Assembly: GCA_900128565.1 (NCBI GenBank)
Contig: LT636029.1
Coordinates: 1 to 21,293 of the forward strand
DNA: 21,293 bases
Origin: Stramenopiles sp. TOSAG23-6
Lineage: Eukaryota; Sar
Direction of reading: 5' to 3'
Positions 1 to 6,995 of the stretch are shown here, piece by piece; the stretch's first letter is position 1; the number at the start of each line of letters is the position of its first letter. Both the position numbers and the translations under genes were made by a program. The notes beneath the pieces were generated by a model that was not told where the DNA came from, made no database searches, and was given only the letters and a program-made list of their open reading frames with translations.

Positions 1-361
1 ATGCTTCAAAATGACAAAAATAATTAATTTTATGACAAAAGCCCACGACAAAAGTTTTGAAATAGTGTCAAGTTCATTATTATCTTGCTTAGCACCCAAT
101 GAGATAATTTGTCTAGTAGCCCCATTAAAATCACCTCTGAAATCAGCAAATTCCAGAAAAATGGAGTCACACAAGATCATTTTAATGGGGCTACTAGAAA
201 AATTATCTCATTGGTACCTAAGCATGGTAATAATGAACTTGACACTATTTCAAAACTTTTGTCGTGGGCTTTTGTCATAAAATTAATTATTTTTGTCATT
301 TTGAAGCATCTATTGTCTCAGAAGTGACCGAAATCACGAAAAACGTACCCGACTACCTTAA
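1..361 (+). mobile_element. Foldback (MITE-like) element, copy A
   Basis: Positions 1-131 and 179-309 are inverted copies of each other with only a few mismatches, leaving a 47-bp spacer (132-178), so the unit can fold into one long hairpin. The palindrome starts and ends with ATGCTTCAAAATGAC and its complement. Positions 310-361 are also shared with copy B at 16130-16488 in inverted orientation, so the repeated unit is longer than the hairpin. The open frames inside it are by-products of the palindrome and match no protein I know. No transposase is present, so this would be a non-autonomous element. The window begins on its first palindromic base, so the left end may be incomplete. Confidence 0.75.
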
Positions 362-485
362 ATCAGCTGCCGCCGCGTGGTACAGCAAATTAGCTTTGTA
401 ATTACTAATTGTAACATTGTTTACTCTTCAGTGATACCCTTTTTATTTGTTCCCTTCGAAACGCAACTACCATTTTTACAATACA

Positions 486-1589
486 ATGACGAGATTACTT
501 GTACCATTGATGGTATTTATTACTTATTGCACTACAGGTAGAGCAGTACCTGAAGATCAAATCGAAGCTTTAGAAGCGTTGTATGATGCAACTGATGGAG
601 CCAATTGGTGGAATAAACAAAAAAAATGGAAGGATACGGACGATTTTTGCAAATGGTATGGTGTAACTTGTGATAAAGGCGGCTCTGTTGTGAAGTTAGA
701 ATTGCACCGGAACAATCTATCTGGTTCAATTCCAAGAGAAATTGGTCAGCTAACAAGTCTTGAATATTTGAACTTGCTAGACAACAAACTATCTGGTATT
801 AATGAAATTGGTCGACTAAAAAAGCTCGAAAGTTTGGTCTTGGGAGACAACAAACTATCTGGCTCAATTCCAAAGGAAATTGGTCGACTAAGAAATCTAA
901 ATTTTTTGCAATTGAATAACAACTCCCTATCTGGTTCAATTCCAACTGAAATTGGTCAACTAACAAAGCTCGAAAGTTTAGTGTTGCAAAGCAACCAACT
1001 ATCTGGCTCAATTCCAAAAGAAATAATTGGTCAACTAACAAATCTAATATCTTTGAACTTACAAGACAACGAACTATCTGGTTCAATTCCAAAGGAAATT
1101 GGTCAACTAACAAAGCTCAAATATTTGTACTTGCACGACAACAAACTATCTGGTGAAATACCAAAAGAAATTGGTCGACTAACAAGTCTTTATAATTTGA
1201 GCTTGTCTGATAACAAACTATCTGGTGCAATTCCAAAGGAAATTGGTCAACTAACAAATCTCGAAAAATTGGACTTGTATAACAACCAACTATCTGGTCC
1301 AATGCCAAAGGAAATTGGTCAACTAAAGAATCTTCGACGTTTATGCTTACAAGCCAACAAACTATCTGGTCCAATACCAAAAGAATTTGGTCAACTAACA
1401 AATCTTAAAGAATTGGGCTTGGAAAACAACAAACTATCTGGTGAAATTCCTGGCACAGTTACCAAAGATGATGCTGTATTCGGCATTTGTACTAAAACAG
1501 TTCATACCTGGGTACCCTCAACGACATCAACAGCTACCCCAATATTATTATTGGGTGTATTTGGGTTAGTATTTGTTTCGACGGTATGA
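486..1589 (+). CDS. Secreted or membrane-anchored leucine-rich repeat protein
   Basis: A 367-residue protein. An in-frame TTG exists upstream, but the ATG at 486 opens a clear signal peptide (MTRLLVPLMVFITYC, probable cleavage near GRA|VPE), so that start is chosen. Then come a plant-type LRR N-cap with WW, a Cys pair (FCKWYGVTC) and about eleven 23-24-residue repeats of the form NxLSGxIPxEIGQLTxL (roughly residues 70-325). The C-terminus is a Ser/Thr-rich stretch followed by a hydrophobic tail (PILLLGVFGLVFV), which could be a GPI signal or a membrane anchor with no cytoplasmic domain. There is no kinase domain, so it is not a receptor kinase. Such proteins usually act in recognition or adhesion outside the cell; ligand and role are unknown. 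Two repeats are irregular: the second is two residues short (GINEIGRL) and one has an extra Ile (KEIIGQL). No intron is needed. Confidence 0.88.
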   Translation: MTRLLVPLMVFITYCTTGRAVPEDQIEALEALYDATDGANWWNKQKKWKDTDDFCKWYGVTCDKGGSVVKLELHRNNLSGSIPREIGQLTSLEYLNLLDNKLSGINEIGRLKKLESLVLGDNKLSGSIPKEIGRLRNLNFLQLNNNSLSGSIPTEIGQLTKLESLVLQSNQLSGSIPKEIIGQLTNLISLNLQDNELSGSIPKEIGQLTKLKYLYLHDNKLSGEIPKEIGRLTSLYNLSLSDNKLSGAIPKEIGQLTNLEKLDLYNNQLSGPMPKEIGQLKNLRRLCLQANKLSGPIPKEFGQLTNLKELGLENNKLSGEIPGTVTKDDAVFGICTKTVHTWVPSTTSTATPILLLGVFGLVFVSTV

Positions 1590-1831
1590 CTTTCAGAAAA
1601 TTATTTATTGCATTTCTAAAATTGATATTTTCTCTGTGAATTTATTAATTTAACAACAATGCATTCGGAGATTGAAGTAAATTTTTACTTATTTATACCA
1701 CAAGAACTATCCAAATTGAACTTTGTAATTAAAAAGTCTTTATTCGTTTATTCAGTAAAAATGTGTTGCAATGATTATTGCAAGTGTAGTATGAGTAATT
1801 CGAAATTTGTTTTTATAATTTTTTTTTTAAA

Positions 1832-2692
1832 TTACTTCACTTCCAGGGAAAACACTGCACAATCAAGCATATAAAATGCCTCGTTACTAACCCCACTACC
1901 TCCAGGATTTTCGCACAAATATGGAACTCTACCAATGGATTGAATACTGAATAATTCATCAGAGAGAAAATCTCTACAGAATCTATTTACAAAACCTTCA
2001 AAAGTTTCATCACTTGGAGATTTTTCAGATAATAAATTTTCTTCTGGAATTTTCGTTTTACCCGGGGCTACCTCTACAAATGGGTTAGAAGGATAAACTA
2101 ATGCCACCAAAAGTCTACCACTCGGTTTCACTAAATGAGCAGCTTGTTGAAGTAATGTTTTAGGTCGAGGACATCGATCTAGAACGTTTAAACATGAGAC
2201 AAGATCAAAAGACTTCGTTTTTGAAGGACAAATTTTCTCTAGTTCATAATCCAATACCTCAAAGCCCCGCATGCGCAAACGCAAAGAACAAATTTTAGAA
2301 ATATCAGTAGCTGCTACACCCCTATTGAATATTGTAGTAGAAGAAAGTAGTGAAGATATTTCTGCTGTTGTGGAACCACTACCAGCTCCTATATCTAAAT
2401 ATGTCTGAATACTACCTAACGACAAGAGAGTTTTTGCAGCATCGGCATCAAGAACAAACATTTCATGAGTTCCTAATAGAGCCGCCGCATCTGTGTTTGT
2501 TAATAAGCGACATGTTGTTAAAATCCGATAAAGACAACCTGCTAGTTTTGAACGACCCCAAAATCTTCGACGTTCGACGAAGTTTTTCGTACCGTTTCCA
2601 GGACTCAAAGTCTTAAATTTTCCACGTAAATGCGGGTCAAGTCGTGAGAGCTGAATAGAGTATAACGACTTTGGAAGCCACCGTAAAGCCAT
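1832..2692 (-). CDS. METTL9: METTL9 (DREV)-family protein-histidine methyltransferase
   Basis: A 286-residue single-exon protein. The ATG at 2692 is used because the frame meets a TGA at 2702-2704 and the only earlier start-like codon is TTG. It has the SAM-binding motif LDIGAGSGS (about residues 99-107), the acidic strand ATDIS (about 127-131), and the family hallmarks SCLNVLDRC (about 166-174) and RVPYLCE near the end, closing with a YMLDCAVFSL segment typical of DREV proteins. Known METTL9 enzymes N1-methylate the histidine of alternating His-x-His motifs; that this one does so is inferred from family membership. The length is close to animal METTL9 without its signal region. It is transcribed divergently from the neighbouring redoxin gene, about 274 bp away. 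Confidence 0.85.
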   Translation of the reverse strand: MALRWLPKSLYSIQLSRLDPHLRGKFKTLSPGNGTKNFVERRRFWGRSKLAGCLYRILTTCRLLTNTDAAALLGTHEMFVLDADAAKTLLSLGSIQTYLDIGAGSGSTTAEISSLLSSTTIFNRGVAATDISKICSLRLRMRGFEVLDYELEKICPSKTKSFDLVSCLNVLDRCPRPKTLLQQAAHLVKPSGRLLVALVYPSNPFVEVAPGKTKIPEENLLSEKSPSDETFEGFVNRFCRDFLSDELFSIQSIGRVPYLCENPGGSGVSNEAFYMLDCAVFSLEVK

Positions 2693-2966
2693 AGAATACA
2701 ATCATATAGTTTTGCAGAATTTTAATGTACCAACCGCAGTGTGTAGACAGACACTAACGGGTAGGTAGCTCTCTGAGTCTGACCCGATTTTTGAGATACG
2801 TGACACGTGGTACCAGTAAATACCTTTAAATTCGAAATTCAGACTAAGGGCTAGGGCTAGAGCAAGCGCAAGTTCAAAATCATCTTCCAAGAATATTATT
2901 TATGACATCACTTGATCCTTTTCAATTCATTATTTCACAACAAATCAAAAGTAAAAACACTACAAC
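2693..2966. promoter_or_regulatory. Divergent intergenic region between METTL9-like and redoxin genes
   Basis: 274 bp separating two genes transcribed away from each other, so both promoters should lie here. It holds no convincing gene. A short low-complexity stretch near 2845-2875 (CTAGGGCTAGAGCAAGCGCA) is the only local pattern. No TATA element could be assigned with confidence. Confidence 0.35.
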
Positions 2967-3791
2967 ATGTCAAACTTTTCGTTCACTACGCTATTTGGAG
3001 ATAAACTGATCGGTAAGGACGGAGAAGTCAACACGGAGGATGTAACAACTGGCAAAGTTGTCGGCGTGTATTTCAGTGCGCACTGGTGCCCACCTTGTCG
3101 TGGTTTTACTCCGGTCCTTGGCGAAAAATATTCGAAATTAAAGGCAGCTGGCAAAGAAGTTGAAATTGTGTTTGCGTCGAGTGATCAAGATGAAAAGACA
3201 TTCAAATCATATCATGACACAATGCCATTTCTCGCCTTGCCTTTTGGTAAACGTGATCTCAAGAATAAACTTTCTAAAAAGTTTTCTGTTTCGGGCATTC
3301 CAACCTTGGTTTTCTTGGATGCAGATGGGAAAACAATAACAACTGAAGGTAGAGGAAATATATCTTCGGATTCGTTCATTGATGACTTTCCATATCACCC
3401 TAAACCTCTAAATGATATCAAGGATTGTGTATCAGGGTTGAATGATAAACGAAGCCTGGTTGTAATCATGGATAAGGCAAGTGAAAGCGTGCAGAAAAAG
3501 ATCTCTGAAGCTTTGTTGACAGTTGCCACATCTGAGTTGGAAGTTGATGAAAATGAGAGGAAGTCAGCACAATACTTTTTTACCGCAAAAGGTGGTGGTT
3601 GCTTACCACAATTACGATCTCGTACAGGCTTGCCTGAACAAGAGAATCCAATTATGATTCTCCTTGATCTCGACGATGATGGTAGTTTTTATACATTTGA
3701 GGGTGAAGGTGGAGTAAACCTTGAGACAATAAAGGCTTTCATGAATGATTTCAAAGAGAAGAAATTGAAGAAACAACAATTCAAAAGATAA
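2967..3791 (+). CDS. Tryparedoxin/nucleoredoxin-like thioredoxin-fold protein
   Basis: A 274-residue intronless protein starting at the ATG at 2967. The first thioredoxin fold carries the active site WCPPC (residues 40-44) in the context VYFSAHWCPPCRGFTP, and the cis-proline motif GIPT (about 110-113) followed by FLDADGK, the arrangement of tryparedoxins and nucleoredoxins. A second half (about residues 160-265) looks like a redox-inactive thioredoxin-like domain without CxxC. It ends in a Lys-rich tail with no signal peptide, so a cytosolic or nuclear dithiol-disulfide role is likely. The partner is unknown. A polyadenylation signal AATAAA lies at 3875-3880. Confidence 0.9.
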   Translation: MSNFSFTTLFGDKLIGKDGEVNTEDVTTGKVVGVYFSAHWCPPCRGFTPVLGEKYSKLKAAGKEVEIVFASSDQDEKTFKSYHDTMPFLALPFGKRDLKNKLSKKFSVSGIPTLVFLDADGKTITTEGRGNISSDSFIDDFPYHPKPLNDIKDCVSGLNDKRSLVVIMDKASESVQKKISEALLTVATSELEVDENERKSAQYFFTAKGGGCLPQLRSRTGLPEQENPIMILLDLDDDGSFYTFEGEGGVNLETIKAFMNDFKEKKLKKQQFKR

Positions 3792-4094
3792 TTATATTTT
3801 ATATTTGATTGATTGTATGTAGAATACTAGAGAACTGGTGTATTGCTCTGATTTCTTATGTTAAAANAAGCGGTAATAAAAAGATATAATTATTATTAGA
3901 ATTAATTTGTTTTGACGTTTTCAACTCTTCACGTTTTATAGTACAATCATAGTAGACAAAATAACTATATACAAAAACAAGCCTCAAATATGGAATAATT
4001 ATTACACACCCTACAATATATATATATTTACTATCAAATTCTGTACCAAACAGAAAATATTACCAATTATTAAGGTCAGTATCGACAGAAAATA
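3792..4094. other. Convergent 3' intergenic region
   Basis: About 300 bp between the stops of the redoxin gene and the converging QueH-like gene. It is AT-rich, has one ambiguous base (3867), an AATAAA for the redoxin gene at 3875-3880 and a run of alternating TA near 4017-4025. No gene is seen. Confidence 0.5.
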
Positions 4095-4120
4095 TTACCA
4101 ATTATTAAGGTCAGTATCGA
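4051..4120. repeat. 35-bp exact tandem duplication spanning the QueH-like stop codon
   Basis: Positions 4051-4085 and 4086-4120 are identical (each begins CAGAAAATATTACCAATTAT). The second copy contains the stop codon and last codons of the QueH-like gene; the first lies in its 3' UTR. The duplication leaves the protein end unchanged. Confidence 0.9.
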
Positions 4121-5364
4121 CCACATGTTTTTTTCTACGTGAATACAATTTCTTCAACCGGTCATCATCAAATTGTCTTTTTGCATCTCGAAAGAAATGA
4201 TCTACGACTTCTTGACTCTCTTCTGCTGCATCCTTTTGAGGATCCTCAAAATAACGTGTACCAAGTCCAGCCGTTTCACCACCAATTTTTACTGGAGGAA
4301 TTCCCTGCGATTTTCTCCAGAGATTTGAATCGCGAAGAGAATACGAACATCCACAAGTATTGTAAAAAAATATTTCAAAAAATTGTAACTTGTTAGGTAC
4401 TTACGTCCTGTACCTAGGAAATTTTCTATCAAAAAAACAGAAGATAAAATTAAAATTTGAAATTAAAGTGGATAACATACAATACTCTTGCTTATAAAAA
4501 CTTTGTTTTGCCGAAATTTCGTATTTTCGGAGAGTCATTTATTTCGTGTCAATATGTCAAAAAAAAAAAATCTGTTAGGTACAAAATTTCGTATTAAAAA
4601 AAAAAAAATGTATGAAAAAAAAACATACATTTCATCTGTTTGCTAATTGTAGATCCAATACTGAATGTTTGGATATCGTGCAGCTGCACGAAGACCACTA
4701 TCATTTACTTGGCGCACATCTTTCCAACGAGATGTTGCGTTTGTTGTAGTAAAACACGGAAAATCATGTATTGTGAGAAGAAAAAAAAACAATTGTTAGG
4801 TACGAAATTTTCTATGAAAAAAAAATATTTGAAATCATCATGAAAACATACATGAGCTTTGGCATATGCTGCTGTGACCTCCATTCTCATATCAAAGCAA
4901 GCAGTACAACGAACCCCTCGCTCAGGATCATATTCTAACCCTTTCATTCGTTTAAACCAGGATTTGGCATCATAGTCTGCGTCCACAAAATCCACACCGT
5001 GCTGCTTCGCATATCGTTTGTTTTCCTCTTTTCGAATTTCATATTCTTTTCTCGGATGGATATTTGGATTATAAAAGAAGATTGTAACATCAAGACCCTT
5101 TTCTAACATTTCTTCAAACATTGCACCAGAACAAGGTGCACAACATGAATGTAAAAGTACCCTTTTCGCGCCATTTGGTGGCATTGCATTCATCTGTGGA
5201 GTACAATCAATAGAGTATGGTGCGGATTCTGCTGGGTTATTTCGACAGCCCTTGTGACTGCAACTGGGAGCAGCAGACGCTCCATTATCGTAGCACAGAG
5301 CAATTGGGGCGCGTGCCAAGTGCCTATCAGATGGCATGTCGGCTGCAACATGTTTCAGATCCAT
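4095..5364 (-). CDS. queH: QueH-like epoxyqueuosine reductase, four exons, with an in-frame TAG
   Basis: Exons on the minus strand: 5364-4852, 4765-4629, 4536-4481, 4354-4095; joined they give one frame of 322 codons. Motifs in order: HSCCAPCSG (Cys 74, 75, 78), [28 protein letters not shown] (Cys 153, 156), then after intron 1 [12 protein letters not shown], and after intron 2 FYKQEYC joined by intron 3 to GCSYSLRD. These are the Fe-S/metal-binding cysteines and family blocks of QueH, which reduces epoxyqueuosine to queuosine in tRNA. The last about 60 residues extend past the bacterial form. Codon 212 (4643-4645) is TAG at a place where relatives carry Trp (YWxYNW), so the gene is interrupted, recoded or affected by a base error. 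All three introns are non-canonical. Queuosine salvage in eukaryotes usually does not need this enzyme, so bacterial ancestry is likely. Confidence 0.82.
4355..4480 (-). other. Non-canonical intron 3 of QueH-like gene
   Basis: 126 nt. Exon TATT|GTATGTTATC to ACAATACTT|GTGG. The frame and the EYC-GC motif fix it. The flanking dinucleotide is TT on both sides, unlike the usual AT. It has a TACCTAAC branch-like site and the GAAATATTTTTT tract. Confidence 0.85.
4537..4628 (-). other. Non-canonical intron 2 of QueH-like gene
   Basis: 92 nt. Exon GAAAT|GTATGTTTTT to CACGAAATAAAT|GACTC. Dinucleotide AT on both sides. The 3' end reads AATAA-AT rather than AATAC-AT. The core ACGAAATTTTGTACCTAAC is present. 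Confidence 0.8.
4766..4851 (-). other. Non-canonical intron 1 of QueH-like gene
   Basis: 86 nt. Exon GCTCAT|GTATGTTTTC to CACAATACAT|GATTTTCC; splicing joins ...AAYAKAH to DFPCFTTTN, as expected for QueH. AT on both sides. Contains GTACCTAAC. Confidence 0.88.
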
Positions 5365-5597
5365 TCAGTGATTGATATTCATTGTTGCGAAAAAAAAACT
5401 ACCTATATAATCTACTAGACTATACGAAAGATTAGTATAATCGCAAAATCGCGCGTGATTGATAAGTATTTTTTTTTGCAGCAGCTGACTCGATGTTTTA
5501 TGATGCTGTCATAAAATGCTACTCTACGCACACGCCCGTTCGAGTTAGCACCCACAGTGGAACACACAGTTAGTTCATAATTCTATTACTGACTAAA
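5365..5597. promoter_or_regulatory. Divergent promoter region of QueH-like and hydroxylase genes
   Basis: 233 bp between two start codons pointing away from each other. A TATATAA-like stretch at about 5403-5410 is a possible TATA element. There is a T-run followed by GCAGCAGCTGACTC near 5470. No coding potential is seen. Confidence 0.4.
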
Positions 5598-6788
5598 ATG
5601 TCTGGAGGCGCTACATTCACACCTCGCATATACCCGCGACCAACTCCTCTTTCTTCTTTTAAGGTCTACTCGAGGGCAACGTTGAGACATATTCGCGGTC
5701 CTTTATTAGCTGTTGGCGTGACGTTTGCAACTAGGCCTTTATACAATCAACTTTCTAACTGTTTTCATTCGGATCGTTTGTTTTTTTCATTTTCAACCAC
5801 GCTAGTCCATTTTTTTGTCTACTTGACGGTCAATACTTTTTTCTATTTGTTAGACCGCAATTGTTGGTTACTGCATTACAAGTTAGATCGCAAGAGGGCT
5901 CAGTTACCCTCAACAGCCTTGATGAGAAGTACCTTAATTGAGGCTATAGTAAGTCAACTAGTCCTTGGACCACTACTTTTATATTGTATATTCCCTGTAT
6001 TCAAATATTTTGGACAACCTGGAAGAGATCAACCTCTTCCAAGCATTATGGAACTAATGCGAATGTATGTTCTCTGTGTATTTTCCAATGACTGGGGTTT
6101 TTACTGGAGTCATAGAACTTTCCACTGTAAAGCTATTTATAAGTTTTTTCATAAAACGCACCATAAGTATCTTGGTACTGTAAGTTTTGCCGCTGAATAT
6201 GCACATCCATTGGAACAATTGTTTGCAAATCATTTACCTACTGCAATGGCTTGTTTGTGTTTTGGGTTTCCAATTCATGTACGTTTTCATCAATCATTTC
6301 AAATTTGTTTTTTTTCGTAAAAAAATTCTTGTACAACAAATTTCATGTATCAATTTTGTTTTTCAATTTTATTTTTGGACCAAATTCTGTACCTAACGAA
6401 TTTCGAATTGGACACTTCCCTCAAAAATACATGTGTGGTTAGTATGGCTTGCATGGAGGCTTGAAGAAACGTATGAAGCACATTCAGGATATGTATGTTT
6501 TATTTTTTTTTTTACAAAAAATTCGAATTTATTTTTCGTACGAAATTTTGTACCTAACAATTTTTAGTTTTTTTTTTGAAATATTTTTACAAAATACATG
6601 CTTTTCATGGCTCTATATTGCATCGATTAGGTTTGACAAATAGTGAGGCTGCAATTCACCACGACTATCATCACACTGCGAATAGAGGAAACTTTGGAGC
6701 TTTGTATCTTGATCATTATTTTGGAACTATGGATGGTTTTTTATCTCTTGGAGGAGAAGAAGAATATATCAAGAAAAAGAGTACATAA
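5598..6788 (+). CDS. Fatty acid hydroxylase/sterol desaturase superfamily membrane di-iron enzyme, three exons
   Basis: Exons 5598-6278, 6433-6492 and 6600-6788 join to a 309-residue protein. Exon 1 has several hydrophobic segments (about residues 35-55, 65-85, 115-135, 155-170), then the first two histidine clusters: HRTFH (172-176) and HKTHH (185-189). Exon 2 gives VWLVWLAWRLEETYEAHSGY (228-247), and exon 3 supplies the last cluster HHDYHH (267-272). The eight or so His ligands of the di-iron site are therefore complete only when both non-canonical introns are removed. The family includes C4-sterol methyl oxidases, C5-sterol desaturases and lipid hydroxylases; the HSGY and NFG...DHYFGTMD blocks resemble the methylsterol oxidase branch, but the substrate cannot be fixed. 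ER membrane location is inferred. Confidence 0.9.
6279..6432 (+). other. Non-canonical intron 1 of hydroxylase gene
   Basis: 154 nt, the longest of the set. Exon CAATTCAT|GTACGTTTTC to AAAAATACAT|GTGTGG. CATGT occurs at both borders. It seems to hold a decayed first core (around 6318-6340) and a second with TGTACCTAACGAA. Confidence 0.9.
6493..6599 (+). other. Non-canonical intron 2 of hydroxylase gene
   Basis: 107 nt. Exon GGATAT|GTATGTTTTA to CAAAATACAT|GCTTTTC. AT on both sides. Positions 6525-6560 are identical to 8259-8294 in the JmjC gene intron, and the similarity continues to the 3' end. Confidence 0.92.
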
Positions 6789-6995
6789 AAAAAATAAAAT
6801 TGAAATGAAATTGACAATTGTACTATTTTTTTTATCAAACACGAAATATCGGTCAGATATTCAGCGAAGAAGTCTTTTTTTTACCTATCTATCTATGGAA
6901 ATTCTAAATAGAATCCTATTATACTACGTACTGTCTATACTCTCTCAACTCTTGATCACGTTACGGTACGCCGTAAACCAATCGAATACTCTACA

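Noticed and set aside
11-327. Small proteins in the foldback element, identical in both copies
   Set aside because: The frames arise from the palindrome and resemble no protein; identity reflects recent element copies.
447-485. Upstream start of the LRR gene at 447
   Set aside because: That codon is TTG; the ATG at 486 gives a proper signal peptide.
799-1401. Repetitive minus-strand frames opposite the LRR gene
   Set aside because: They are antisense echoes of the repeated LRR codons, with no start context or known domain.
4505-4532. Introner-like ATACGAAATTTCG inside QueH exon 3, as a relic insertion
   Set aside because: The stretch encodes [13 protein letters not shown], which aligns with the conserved EISKRENFYQQ-like block of QueH, so it is normal coding sequence with chance similarity.
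4643-4645. Reassignment of UAG to Trp as a general genetic code change
   Set aside because: It rests on one codon in draft sequence; absence of TAG stops in eight genes is too small a sample to support it.
6561-6567. TTTTTAG inside hydroxylase intron 2 as the 3' splice site
   Set aside because: The retained downstream T-run and GAAATATTTT would insert unrelated residues between HSGY and FHGSILH, and every sister intron ends at the same later place without an AG.
6449-6788. Several small open frames between hydroxylase exons as separate genes
   Set aside because: They read through intron sequence or are the terminal exon in extended form; joined exons give one complete enzyme.
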